DNA of 64,000 nt, taken from positions 128,003,062 to 128,067,061 of the forward strand of contig NC_083560.1 of the NCBI RefSeq assembly GCF_019925205.1, given 5' to 3'. The DNA is from Metopolophium dirhodum. Lineage: Eukaryota; Arthropoda; Insecta; Hemiptera; Aphididae. This document shows, in pieces, positions 11,574 through 24,309 of the stretch. The notes beneath the pieces were generated by a model. The model was given only the letters and a program-made list of their open reading frames with translations, had not been told where the DNA came from and did not search any database. The stretch's first letter is position 1; every line of letters begins with the position of its first letter. The translations under genes and the position numbers were made by a program.

Positions 11574-11906
11574 CATTAAACTCTCGATAAACCACTGGTG
11601 GATTATTTGTGGTCTAGTACTCTCAAAATATGGTTCATGTGCAATATATTATATATTTGTGAAAAGTAATTGTAAATGTTATAAACACATATATTATATA
11701 AATGTTTAAATAAAAATACAACGTGTACTTAGGCATTACTAATTTTCATTAAATAATAAATACTATTTAATATTACATAATATATAATTTATAATAATAA
11801 AATAATATCATTTTTATTTCAATTTGTATTTTGCGGATTAACCGTGAAATTCACTTATCCCACGGTCGCTGTATCATCCTATTCCGCAGTATTCGAGAGT
11901 TTACTG
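11574..11906. mobile_element. pogo/Tigger-like MITE, 333 bp with TA target duplication
   Basis: The left end reads CATTAAACTCTCGATAAACC and the right end, inverted, reads CAGTAAACTCTCGAATACTG. Both are immediately flanked by TA (11,572-11,573 and 11,907-11,908). The CAGTAAACTCTCGA-TA terminus is characteristic of pogo/Tigger elements. There is no transposase; the open frame at 11,509-11,709 crosses the element boundary and is not meaningful. The terminal match is about 14 of the first 16 bases. Confidence 0.6.
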
Positions 11907-12861
11907 TACTAAAAATTAAAATGTGGTCGTGTTGTACACATCTTATATTATCACAGTATGTTATACTTATAACTTATAAGACATTATACGGAACATCCTG
12001 ACGAGGCGTGGGTGGGTGGTGAAGTCTCGAGAGATTGCAGTTATATTTTATACAAATATTATACGCGAGTGACCAGTAAGGCAGTAACCACGACTAATTG
12101 ATTATGTGGTTACACAATATTAACCGTATTTTTATACAGCAATTTTGATTCGTCGAACCATGTATTTGATACCATATCTACCTATAATGGTTAAAGTGGA
12201 AACCATGAAGCGTTAGGCGAGGAGGTTCAAACTGGGGGGAACAAACATCGGATAGGCAAAACTGGAGGCGAAGCTATTTATGTCGGGTTAGTCCTAGTGA
12301 TCGATTTCCCCTAAGAAGAAAGAAAAAGTACCAAATGGTAACACCCAAAGATTTTCACCTAACCAAACGTAACCGTATGAAGTTGGAATATTTCAAGTTT
12401 TACATCGTGTGGTAACTAAATATTTGATAACATTATGATAAAATATGAAAAATTAAAATGGTATAGAAACGACACGAAACCGGAAACGCGGAGGAGATGT
12501 GTAGCCGCCAGCCGGCTTAACACGTTTTATGGACCTAAGTAAAAATTATTTGATTAAAATAAGTGCGGTTTGACCTCGGCGAATGAAAGGATGAACATAT
12601 AACATCTACCTAGGTAACGTGACGATTGCCGATATACGTAACGGCACACGGTGCCATCGTCGTGGTCGTCGTATACAGCTGATGTAGTAATTTATGTAAT
12701 TTATATTTATAGTATGCCCACGCAATGAAAACAAACGATCGGATTGTACAACATTTTCGAAATTTCGTATTTCCGAATTTTGTAGAATGAAACGCGTACA
12801 TATTATTCGTAATCGACGTTGGCCGTCTAGCTATCTACGAATTATAAACTCTGGTACTTAC

Positions 12862-13331
12862 CCCGGTCGGCGGGGCTGCGTAGGTGATCACGGGTTTCGC
12901 ACACGGTGTACAGCTTGGACGGGGCGTGTCGCCGAAGAGCCAACCAACTTGGACCGGTATGGCTCGTTGTCCACAGCCACGGTGTTGGACGATTCCTGGA
13001 GCAGTGACGTTGACGACAGCGGCACGACCGCGCAACACGCTGTCGCCGCGTAATTGAAGTAAAACGCCGCGGTGACCGTGGTGACGGCGGCCACGGCCAG
13101 AAACATCACCGCGGCGGACTTCCACGTCTTCTTTACGTGCATGGCGGCCGTCGTCGGTCGGGCGACACCGGTTTTGCAGCTGTTGTTGTTGTGGTAGTTA
13201 CATCGACCCGACGACGGTGCATGCAATTGAGTTTTGATCCCACACCTGTAGCCGTTATTGCTGTTATTGCTGTTATTGCTGATGCTGCTGCTGCTGCTTC
13301 CGCAGCTGCCGCTGTACCGGCGGTCGGTCAT
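12862..13331 (-). CDS. Candidate first coding exon with type II membrane anchor (frame unresolved)
   Basis: The block is GC-rich and contrasts sharply with its surroundings. On the minus strand, Met codons at 13,331 and 13,140 share one frame. From 13,140 it reads MHVKKTWKSAAVMFLAVAA, a short basic segment then about 22 hydrophobic residues (VMFLAVAAVTTVTAAFYFNYA), as expected for a Golgi type II enzyme. The longer start adds about 64 residues with Ser and Asn runs from GCT/GTT-type triplet repeats. The frame ends in TGA at 12,890-12,888, just before a strong donor (GGGGTAAGT, intron from 12,861). The frame that is phase 0 at that donor, as exon 2 needs, is a different one and is arginine-rich. 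Either a base is missing here, a weaker donor upstream is used, or this exon belongs to another transcript. Confidence 0.45.
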
Positions 13332-13600
13332 GATAACGCCGTCATCGGCGCGGTGAACCGGAAGTTATCGGGATAGCGCTGAAATACTGTTGACCGGCGA
13401 TCGTTGTTGGGGCAGCGACGCTTGGGACACCGGAGTGGTAGTAACAACTGAAGTCGTCGTCACCGTCGTCGTTGTGGGAGGCGTAGAACTGTGGCGGCTG
13501 TCGGTGATTGAAGTGCGGTGACATGACTGCCGGATGATCACCGCGCCGCGTATTGCTGGCATACGACCGATTCCTCACCTAGAACACGTGAAAATCAGAA
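13332..13600 (-). promoter_or_regulatory. GC-rich 5' UTR/promoter-proximal region of the candidate first exon
   Basis: The CpG-rich composition continues upstream of the first Met to about 13,580. A donor-like CTAG/GTGAGG occurs with GT at 13,578-13,577, which could end a 5' untranslated exon. Overlapping minus frames (13,342-13,578 and 13,365-13,562) stop before the main frame and would act only as upstream ORFs. No TATA box is obvious, as is common for CpG-type promoters. Confidence 0.3.
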
Positions 13601-14746
13601 CCTTGGTATACGAGTGTACAACGAGTATCGGAGTATCGCGATAGTAAATTACCACGAATTCCTATTGCACTCTGCGACGCTTTACTCAATTTAAATCATA
13701 TCGATGAGTCACGACCCAAGTCAAGTAGCCACTAGGGCCGTAATTTCCTTAGAGGAGGAGTGTATTATGTATTAATGTGTTCTTCAACGCGTGAGCTAGG
13801 TATGTCGAATATGTCTGAACAATATTCTCATATATGTATTATTATATAGCAAATCAAAAAATAATAGCTAAACCATAGACCAACACATATCTTTCCTTAT
13901 GATTATATATGTAAAATGTATATAAAACATAAGGATTTTATACTTTTATACCTTTTAACACTATAGACAGTGAATAGTGACAACGTTTGGACACCAACCT
14001 CGAGTTGCCACAAGTCTCGGGTTTGAATAATATAGTTTTCCGGTATATTGATAAAGTTTTACGGGCCAATTGTCCCAGAATTATACTTAACAAATTATTA
14101 ATTATTATGTTATTGTTTTGTTTTTTGTTAAACATTTCAAGTATAAAAATATATTCTTTTGATAATATAATCGAGTAGATTGATTGACAAAATTTATTTT
14201 TCATTTATTTTTCTTGTGTGAAGGGTGTCAATATTTGTTTTTTAAAACGGGTTTGTACGATTAACTGATTTATTATTGTCTCATATAAAACAAAGATGTG
14301 TGACAGTGAAATTTTGTTATTTAAAAAATCACGTTGATACCTATCACGCGTAAAATAATATTTTACGATAACTATCTAGATACCCTCATATACACATTAG
14401 GTGGCTGAGAAAACTTGAGCCAGTGTGCATTGAACACCCTATATCATCGTGTAATGCAATAGTATAATAATAATATATTATGTAATATACAGCGCACGTC
14501 TAAAACTCTTAAATATACGCTTTGAAGTACTCGTCGCATATACTTGAATCTGCTCCACCTACAACAGCGTACCCATACTTGAAAAGTCACGGGTTTTATT
14601 TTTATACACGAGAGCACGTCACATACATATTATATAATATAAATAATGTACTCAACAATGCAATTTAAACGCTGTCCCACACCACCTCAACCCGTGTGTT
14701 ATCAATCGAAATTAAATTCCTGACGCGTTGAATTGCTTGAAGAAAA

Positions 14747-14840
14747 GTGATGGTTGAAATATACAGGTTATTGCATATTGACTCAAATTGTTATCATCAT
14801 AAACAAAATGGCAGCGTAAAGGGATATCACAAATATAAAT
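14747..14840 (+). repeat. Partial copy of the short element also seen at 25.85 kb
   Basis: About 95 bp match 25,842-25,935 closely: ATGGTTGAAATATACAGG, TTATTGCATATTGACT, AACAAAATGGC and CGTAAAGGGATATCACAA. Only the left end of the element is present here; its mirrored right end is not found downstream. Confidence 0.6.
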
Positions 14841-17811
14841 TTTTCTACCGATAGAAAGTTGGAAAACTCTCAGATTTTTGGTTGGGATAACTTGACACAG
14901 GAATCGATTAAAGGTTAATTTTTTTATTAAATATACCTTGGGTACTGTAATTAAAAACTTTTTTTTAAACAAAAATTAACACATTTTCATAAATATTTTG
15001 TAGTTTTATCTTCTTTTGTATAATAACAACGGTGAACACTAGGTATATCAAAACATTCACTATACACTCATATTTAATCTTCAATGTAATAATTAATTAG
15101 CTATATGAGCATCTATGACAATAATACTGTATATAGTGTGTACATATATAAATATGCAAATTCTGATCAATGACTTAAACATTTTGGAGAACAATACATT
15201 TTTTTTTTTATATTAAATTGAATTTCGATTTTTAACCCAATTCCATATTATACGCTGGTCATTTCCCAAATAAAACAAAACAAATTTGATTTTTCAATTA
15301 ACTGACACGATTATGTTACATAATAATATATTATTATTAGAGGAAATTATGAATAACGTTTGATGAATATTATAAAAGTTATAAGACTGTCCCAAACTCC
15401 CAAAATCATGATCTTTTTTAAAATAATTTAAATACTATGCATCACGGTAATGGGAGAACATGACTTTAAAACAAATGTTTTACATTTCTACCAAAAAGTA
15501 TGTTTACACCACTAAACTTCGGTTTTATACATTTTTTAGAAACTAAGAGTTCAACATAAATAGCTCATGACACGATTTATGTTCTCAGAGAATACACAGT
15601 ATACACACATTACTATATCAGGTAGAACTGTAGAAGGAAGCAATAATAATATGTTGTGCGGTGGCAATTAACTTGACGAGCATCCGGTGCTAGTAATAGG
15701 TTTTTGATTTTCATCGTTTCTAACTGTTTCCGTGGACATATATAATATTGAATAATGTATATATACTTGTATATAAAATATATGGTAACGTTGTAATAAA
15801 TAATACATTTGTGGGTTTGCCTGTGACCTATATAATATTGTTTATTAGGACTAAGCTGCAAACTACCTAGTTAAGGCCTAGGAGAAATGGGTATTATAAT
15901 ACCAGTCAGTGGAATCAGTGGAATAATAACATTAAAAAAAAAAAAAAAAAAACAATCACATTTTGAGATATACTAACATTTTAGTGTTATAGTTGTGTAT
16001 AAATTATGATGTACAATGATTATTTTATGACTTTTTTCTCAGCGTTTTAATTTCTTAACACATTTCAGTATTTCACTATTAGAAAATATACAAAATTTCA
16101 ATATAATTTTAAGGTATGGTTTTGTACTTAGTTGAAGTATTATATACGATTCAAATAAAAACAGAATATAATATAATAGGCACCTCTATATATTTGAATA
16201 TTAAAATAATATAGTAATTTTTTTTTAAATATTTATGAGAAGGGTACTTATAATATCAGTCAAAAGGTCAAAAGTTAGGGGATTATTCGTTGATGCCGGC
16301 CATTTTCGATTTTTCAAAAAATCTTTTTATTACGAACTTGAAACTTAGACCTTAGATCTAACTGACACGTTAATGTTTTTATAGAACTATAATAAGCTAT
16401 TTATTATTTTAATTTTTCAGAGATCTTTCACTCAGGGGACTGGTATCGTAAACATCTAGAGATTGTTTTAAAGTAATTTGCAATAAATATTTTAATATCT
16501 TATATCACTAACTAAATCTTTTTTTGAGTGGTTCCTTATTGATACTTACTATAGCTACTTGATAGTTGGCACTTGTACCAGTTGTACTCGTAAGCGTAAA
16601 TAGGGATTAAGGAAGTCAATAGGTGTTTGCTTACACCCCCCCCCCCCCCCCCCAAGCGAAATTCTTGCAAAATATAATTTTGTCATGTGTTCAATGTTTA
16701 TAATAATTAATAACTATAGAAATTATCAATATTTTGGTTTAATAAAATATGATTATTGGTTATTTCAGTTTTCAAACAAACATTCGCAGTAATACATGAA
16801 AAATGTAAAATATTATTTTTATTTTTCTAATACGAAGATAATTAAAACGTACATAATTTCAACCATGTTGATATAGATTCAGTGATCTAGGTAGGTATAC
16901 TAAGCATAAAAAGAGATGATGAAAAATTATATTTTAAAAGAATTTCATAATTCATCTTAAACATCTACAGGCTACAGGCATAACACCTAACAGGCTTGTT
17001 ACTAACATCTTGTGCCTATACAACTATAAAATATTAAATTGACGAAATTACTGTAAATTGTAAAAATATATAATTATTTTATTGTATAATATATTAGATT
17101 TTTTGATAATTATTTTTAATGACGAGTAGTGTGGGGGGGGGGGGGCTTTTGGCCCTATGACTCATTTTCAACTTTGCACACCTACAGGGACTTACACTGG
17201 GTAGTTCGGTAGTACACGTAATATGAATCATTTGATATTTGATTTCAAGCACAGTTGCAAGTTTTTATAAAATAGAATCGTCTCACGTTTTTCGCTGTGA
17301 CGTATATTAGTATATTGGTCGGGTCGTCTACCCTATTCAATGGGAAATTAGGTATTGCGCGCAATCAAATTTTAATTATAGCTTAAATAGCCAACACTCA
17401 ACGAAAACTGGCATTTAACAATAATCGTCTTTTCACAGATCATTCCATTTGGATTCTAGTGAAATGATTGACGAGGGGTTCAGTGTATATATATATATAG
17501 TTAAAGTATATTATGTTTTTTTTTTTGGTCTAACGTTCCGATCGTAAATCTGTTCACTAACGCCAGCTGCGGTGTACCTACATATATATAGCAACTCATA
17601 TGGTACCGCAATGTTAGCCACCACATACCCAAAAAACCAGCAGAAATTCCAACAGCTTATTATTATTATAACGTTGTACCTATAGGAAATTATATATATA
17701 TTTATGTGTGTGTGTGTGTGTGAGAGTTTATAATAGCTAATAGCAGTTATATATTAAATGTTCCATTGTTTTATAGCACATAATCTACTTGACAGCGGAC
17801 ATATTTTAATA

Positions 17812-17850
17812 CAGCGGAACCGCTGGAACCTCTGTATAGCGGACATTAAA
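17812..17850 (+). mobile_element. Possible pogo-like terminus
   Basis: TA is followed by CAGCGGAACCGCTGGAACCT and then CTGTATAGCGGACATT, recalling the CAGTGGAACCTCTCTATAGCGGAC-type ends of pogo/Tigger elements, with an apparent 9-base internal duplication of GGAACC-containing sequence. The partner end is not visible. Confidence 0.25.
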
Positions 17851-17949
17851 TACAATAATAACTACTCAAGATTGGCGTTGAATCAATTACATAGGAGTAT
17901 CCAGAGTTTTTTTTTAAAGGGGATTGGGCCAGCTGGTGCATTGGTTTTA

Positions 17950-18420
17950 GTTTGGTACTTAGTTAGACATTTTCAGTAGTTTTCAAAATAATTGGGAAAC
18001 ACTAAATAAAAAGAAACTGAAATATTTACAGAATTCAAGTTTTTAACAAAATGATATAATTTTTAACTGATATATAATTTTTTAAGTCTTTCGACTTTTT
18101 TGAGCTATTTATAGATTTTTTTGAAACTTGAAACCCTTTCGTGTGTGTTAAAATAGCGTTTGAAAGTTTAGTTTTCAAAACCACGAAAATGTACAAATTA
18201 TTTTCCTGTTGAAAAATTCATACAGTTTTCAATTTTTATAAACTATTACTATTAGGCTCAAAAATATAATACAATCTTCCCTATAAGATTTTCTTAAGAA
18301 CCTAATTATTAAAAATACATTAAGTAATTTTTATGAGCGTTCAAAGTTCAAATGTTTATGAAATTGCATATTAATGCAAATAAACGAATAATAATGAATT
18401 TCCTCTATAAATGTTAGTTA
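17950..18420 (-). repeat. Diverged family A remnant
   Basis: Phrases such as CAGTAGTTTTCAAAATAATT, TTTTTGAGCTATTTATAGA and the GAGCGTTCAAAGTTCAAAT stretch parallel the interior of the long copy at 33.4-34.9 kb. Identity is low and both limits are approximate; the diagnostic AAAAACGATTCTGAGCG end is missing. Confidence 0.35.
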
Positions 18421-18914
18421 TTTTGCTGCAATTCATAAAACGTTGATATTTTTATATGGAGACTTAGCGGCGAAATAGTTGCCGATTAACCACGAGTGTA
18501 TATACTATATACTTATGTACTAGAATTTAAAATATAAACTCGCAGTGCCTGAAATGTCTTAGGCGGCACACTAATTTATAACCATAATATGAAATTTTCT
18601 ATCTGTGTATAATATAGGTATAGTTATACAATCTGAAATTATAAAATTGAACTTTCATAAATTTTTAATGCTCCAATCCACGCCGCACCTTAATAATTGA
18701 TGTGTCAAATATTATATTACATTGTTATATACTGCACATAATCAGAGTGTCAGACGAGAGGCAGTCCGTACATAATAACCAATACTTAATTAGTAATAAC
18801 TGTGCATAAGACTTTGGTTTATAATAATATGTAAAATAAATAGTCCACGTCACGTGGCGCGTAGAACAATTTTCTCGGTAGAGATCATCGTCATTAATAT
18901 AATACACAGTAAAA

Positions 18915-18918
18915 TTAA

Positions 18919-18942
<24 letters not shown>
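18915..18942. repeat. AT dinucleotide microsatellite
   Basis: Uninterrupted AT repeats run for about 25 bases, and a second AT tract lies at about 19,055-19,072. The small open frames across them encode Ile-Tyr repeats and are not genes. Confidence 0.85.
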
Positions 18943-18949
<7 letters not shown>

Positions 18950-21899
18950 GGATGTCGTTTAAAACAAAACATAATATTATACTGTACGCAGCCAAAAATA
19001 ATATCACGCCACGCGTCAACCCGTGGAACCTACCACTACGCGTGACGAGGTGTTATTATATATATATATATATCGCGATCCACCGTGCTACATATTATAT
19101 AGTGTGCCATTATTATAGTACTGCAGTGTAGGCCAAGATGGTAATGGTTTATAGACCGTCACCGAGGTGCGAATGACAAAACATAATTAAATAATATTAT
19201 ATATTTAATACTCGCGGCTTAAGTGTTCCATATTATTATTTCAGACATTCGTAATAGCCGAGTTGGAATGTACAACAATATCATTATATTTTATGAAATA
19301 ATATTATGTCGATGCATTGCGGTTAATGTGAATATGTTATGATCCATCGATTCCGGTGGCAGACAAATGATATAGGTACCGGTTTACAAAAAGGAAAATA
19401 GTAGAATGATTTAATTTCTATAATATTTTGAAATAACAAAAGCAACCTTTTATACTTATTTCATTTATTTTAGATAGGTACCGATGTATTTAATGTTATA
19501 CTATAGTCTCGAATAGTGTATACGGAGGCAATGCTTTAAAAATGATAGTTTAAAACTTTCAATGAGATTTGTTTTTTTCCTAAATTGGACTAAAATATCA
19601 TAATAATTATTACAATCTATTCATACAGTTCAAAACGTATTAAAAGACGAGAACGATAACACTGCAAGTATTATAAGTATTGTAGAAGCATGGTTGATAA
19701 GTAAAATAGTTTACCTATGTCTATGGTCATTTGATTTATCTACCTCCAAAAGAATTTTCGTAAAACACTCGAGTACAATAATTGCGTAACACTCGTAACA
19801 GATTAATTTTTCGAGTGAAGTTGAACAAGTTGGCACGTGCAAATTGCGGAGCTCTGTTGATGTAAATTTGATCGTAAAAATAATATCAACTCTATAGGTA
19901 TTTATCGAAACTATAGAAATATTATGATATTGGGTTAAGGTAAATTTCCCCACAGCGGTGGGTCATCGGCAAACATTTTAAATCACCCGCGATTACGTTA
20001 CAGTAAAATATTATTTATGTTACATTATAGTCTATACATACGAGTGTATTATTATTATACTGTTATTATATTACATTATCATAACATATTGTTCTACAAT
20101 TCTACATATAATATGATGTACCTCTATACGTGCTATTGTACTGCAGTACCGCTTGCGGTGTAACGAATAAGCTCCGTCGCCACAATATATTATAATAATA
20201 ATATTAGAAATCTAAATATTAGGTATGTATATTATAATAGCATTGAATGGTACTCGTACAACACGTATGCTATCTACTGTAAATATTTTATCTACCGTCA
20301 TTCCTTATTATTTGTTTAATATGCCATCTACAAATGAATTCATCTATTTGTACAATTAATAGGTATGCCAGGATCTCCCATTTCCTCACACGTTTTTTAA
20401 ATTCAACTACCACTTATAGCTACGTCTCTATATATAACTACTGTACGCCTGTACCAGTCGACTATCATAGTAAGTATTTGTCTTGATCTTTTTGTAAACA
20501 CTTCGGCTTGCGTTACCTGTATTAGAAATATCCAATTCCAGACATGATATCTACGCGACATCGAACAAATTTAAACCACAATAATTAATATTTGAATAAA
20601 CTGTTGACTCTCTTTTTTAGTACATTATGGTTTTCAAAATATTTTTCTACTGAATCTCGTTTTCTACTATTTTTAAGAACGTTTTTTTTTAATTCACCAC
20701 TACAAACTGTTTCATTATTAATATTTTAGTACACGTTTGTTCATTGGTAACCTAATAAACCATGTATTTATAAAAAACGTATTTCTCTTCATTTTTAAGA
20801 ACATGTCGATACAATTAATAGTCCGTAGCCGAATAATTAAGAAATAATAATAATATAATAGTTAATAATACAAACTCTTACAGTTAAATTACGTATCATC
20901 CCACTCACAAACATAGACTGACAGACTAATATTTAGTGCAATTATTGCAAAATGATAGAGTATATTATACCTACAGCCATACGGTATAATACGATTGGTA
21001 CCGAACACCGATGAATATTGGTAGATACCTATAATTTTGTAGATAGCATTTACCTACTAAACCATCAAACGTGCGGTAGATAGCATATAGTTGTACGAGT
21101 ACCTATTAATGTATACGAAGATTATAAAATATACAGTAGAAATCGTGTATTATGTCGTTCAAGGGACCAGTGAAAATAGATCATAAAGACCGATAGTCAT
21201 AAGGGCGATAACATTGATAACAACCAAAATGTAATAAAAAAATTAATAGAAAACAGTATACATTACCTATATTATATTTTAATCACAAAATGTTTACTCT
21301 AATTACGAATATCATTAGAAAGTAAAGTACCACCTATACTATTATTACATATTAGCATATTACATAATATAGCATTCATGGTCAATGATATTAAGTACAT
21401 TTTAAAATAAAAATCGGTTATGTTAGTTACTACTTTTTCAAATTTTGTTTTTGAACTTATATCATCAAATATATTAAATATAAAAATATAAAATATATAT
21501 CATATATTTTAATGGCCAAAAATTTGGCTCCGATTGTTTAATATTTTGTCTTATGGCTTATGTTTAAAATTATCATTGTCCTAGACTGTCGAAATTATAT
21601 GACCCGCGATCGTTAGAAATAAAAATATTAATTGTTTAAATTCACAAAAGATTTAAATAATCACATCCATATAGGGTATACTTTATAATATTATAAGAAA
21701 CGCCATAACAACCGATAGGTAACATTTAACATGGTATAAAACATAATATAGGAATTTTTCCACAGGAGTCCTTTAATTTTAGGTCATTAAACCCGGTGCA
21801 GTATGTCACTTCAACCGAATTCATTATAAACGATTTCTACTGTACACATATATGTTATGCATGTATTGCTGTTTACCGTGTGATCGAATCCCGTTATAT

Positions 21900-22870
21900 T
21901 TCCGACGATAAAACGCTGAAAACAGTGGCGGCAAGTAGCGCGCGGAGTTCGAGGCGGCGTTTTTGAGCTTACCACGCGTGTAGTTTCCGCACACCGTACG
22001 TCATGCAGTGTAATATATACACACAGACGATGACAGGAGCCGGCGCGGCGGTCTTAGGATACTTAGGTACGACTGCAGGCCACGAAACTTTTTACAAAAA
22101 TTTGAAATTTTTATTCTTCCGTCGTCTTCGCCGCGGGTCGCGGACGTCCTGCGCGCGTTATCGCGCAGGTATGATACTGTTATAACAATAATATTATACC
22201 GACGATGTCATAATAATATAATGTAATATTATATTATATTGTAACTATATAGGTAACCGCGATTAACTGAACGCCTCCGCCGGAGATCCGGACGGTGTGA
22301 GTGTGTGTGTGACGCGTGTGTGCGCTCGTCTCGCGTGTATACCGCACTAGCTCCTAATATTATAATAACTGTCTGCTGCGCCGCTGTCTATCCGAGTGCG
22401 GCCATCACGGTGCAGTCCGGCGATGGCGCGGGTCTAAAAATAAACTATCGTCACATCTCCTCGTCTATGTAGACTGTAGAGCAAACGGCTGCCGGAGACG
22501 GTGCCACGCGCGCGTTTACCGGCTCGGCGCGGCGGCGAGGAGGGAAAAAATTGACAGAGAGAGAGAGAGAGAGAATGAGGTTGAGGGTGAGAGAGAGAGA
22601 GGGTGATAGAGAGATGAGCGAGTGGTGGTTTTTACCTACTTTTAACTTTGTGGATAGAATAAATACGTGCACGGGGGACATTGTAATAAGCTGGTCGTGA
22701 GGCGAGTGTATTATTATTATTATTATTATTATTATTCGTTGTCGCCGAAGAGATGCCGTGCAGGGCTGAGGAGGGGAGTCGGATCTCTGCAGCGCCGACG
22801 GAAGCTGCTGCTGCTATACGACAGCCGTATATAACACGCGGCGGTGGTCCAGCAGCCCGATATCCTTTGG
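21900..22870. promoter_or_regulatory. CpG-rich island, candidate promoter or untranslated first exon
   Basis: Dense CG dinucleotides (GGCGGCAAGTAGCGCGCGG, CGCCGCGGGTCGCGG, GGCTCGGCGCGGCGGCGAGG) stand out from the AT-rich surroundings. On the plus strand TCGCGCAG/GTATGA (donor GT at 22,169) could end a non-coding first exon; on the minus strand AAGTAG/GTAAAA (around 22,636) is another donor-like site. A GA tract (about 22,554-22,618) and an (ATT)n tract (about 22,710-22,737) are embedded. No protein of recognisable family is encoded on either strand, so a transcription start for an unseen gene is inference. Confidence 0.35.
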
Positions 22871-24299
22871 CGCTCGTCTACCACAGACCACGATTCTGGT
22901 ATAATATTTAAATCGCATATCGCATTTCATCATGATATTAAGCACCTATAATATTATATTATCATATCGCACGTTATCCAGCCGCGATAACCATGGTAGA
23001 TGGACATTTTAATTCAATATATGTACATTATATAATATGATACAATATAGCCAAGTAGGAAATTCGTCATTCTGAGAAATGCCCGGGCAATGCCCTAGAT
23101 ACGTGTGCCAAGTAAGAATATATTATCAAGTATTTCTCATAATAGAGCATCTACGTCCGATCATTTTTCACAATGAAAAACAAAATATACAATAATCAAG
23201 TACTACATCATTATTACACTATATAACTATTCATTAATCTAAATTATTTACGTTGGTTGGTACTTAAATATTTAAATAATGACATTAAATATCAAGCTGG
23301 ACTAATATTATATACTTACCTACCTGCTATTTATTTATTACAAAATGCTTATAACATTGAGTTCCATCATATTACCTGATTATTAATTTTCTATTACTCT
23401 TTCAACTGCACCTACTGTCTGTACAAGAACACAATATTTTATCATATTATACGTTATTTGAACTTTGAAGTTGCCCTTACATGTTTCGTAATGCAATTTT
23501 TAGTTTTTGGGACATTGTCCGCGTGTTTAGGAATAAATCACGTCGAGTAGTTAACTGATTCCGAGCATAATTATTGTGCCAATATTCAATTTGATGTACC
23601 AATTTCATAATTATATTATCATCAAAATATGACATACTTACGATTACAATAATATTAAACAACAACAAACAATTCATAATATGTATTATAATATATGTAT
23701 AAATGTATAATATGTACATATTATGTCGTGCTAATCCAATCCGAAGAAGTATCGGATATATAGAACGTTTAACAATTTATAAATCACATTTACATTTTTG
23801 ATAGCTGTTATCAAAAGAATTCTGTTAAATAAATAGTAAATACACTTAATATTAAACTAATACACAGTTAATTTGATTGTCGTTAGAAATTGACTATAAT
23901 TGTACATACATTGAACAATAATTATTAATCAACTTTTTTTTCAGGCGAGTAGTAAAAAAGGTACAAAATGTACGCAATATCAATGGACATTGTGCACAAT
24001 TGCATGTTTCATTATATTAAACTAATAATGAAAATCGTGGACGGTAAATGTCACTGTCAATGTGCAGTAAATTAGTATGTTTAATGTATGTATCTACTGT
24101 ATAGTACGGTAGTCGGAAAGGTCGAATCGCACTTAAATTTATGTCGAGTTGTACTCGGGTCAAAAAAAAAGGTTATTTCGATGTTCAGAATTGCACGAAA
24201 ACCATTCACGTACATGTTTTTATTTATAAAATGTATAATTGTCATATACAATTAAATCCAGAGTTGGTTTAAATTACGTCCCCCCAAAAAGGTCACAGT
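22871..24299. other. Gene-free AT-rich stretch
   Basis: Nothing beyond short shadow frames and AT-rich sequence is visible. A minus frame at 23,477-23,719 encodes Ile/Tyr-rich low-complexity sequence and is not supported as a gene. Confidence 0.5.
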
Positions 24300-24309
24300 T
24301 ATATACTAC

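Larger units (their letters stand above)
2590..12861 (-). other. Large first intron (about 10 kb) rich in transposon remnants
   Basis: This assumes the first coding exon lies at about 12.9-13.3 kb; the acceptor at 2590 is secure and the donor at 12,861 (GTAAGT) is strong. The interval contains inverted-repeat elements (about 3421-3853, 8788-9138, 11,574-11,906), three copies of dispersed repeat family A, a pogo-like terminus and a small transposon-protein-like fragment. The remainder, such as 6400-8090 and 10,350-11,570, is AT-rich without structure I can name. An additional small exon inside it cannot be ruled out. Confidence 0.55.
13601..21900. other. Region without recognisable genes, 13.6-21.9 kb
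   Basis: The region is AT-rich with scattered short open frames that show no homology or codon structure. It contains a fragment shared with 25.85 kb, homopolymers (A-run about 15,932-15,951, C-run about 16,637-16,653, G-run about 17,133-17,147), TG and AT microsatellites, a possible pogo-like terminus at 17,812, and a diverged family A remnant at 17.95-18.4 kb. Whether it is intergenic or a 5' intron of the glucuronyltransferase gene cannot be told. Confidence 0.5.

Noticed and set aside
12835..13125. 96-codon minus frame opening with Met at 13,125, arginine-rich, in phase with exon 2 at the strong donor
   Set aside because: Its composition (Arg/Gly/His-rich) looks like the shadow of the hydrophobic anchor frame in GC-rich DNA. 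Kept only as part of the frame-conflict finding.
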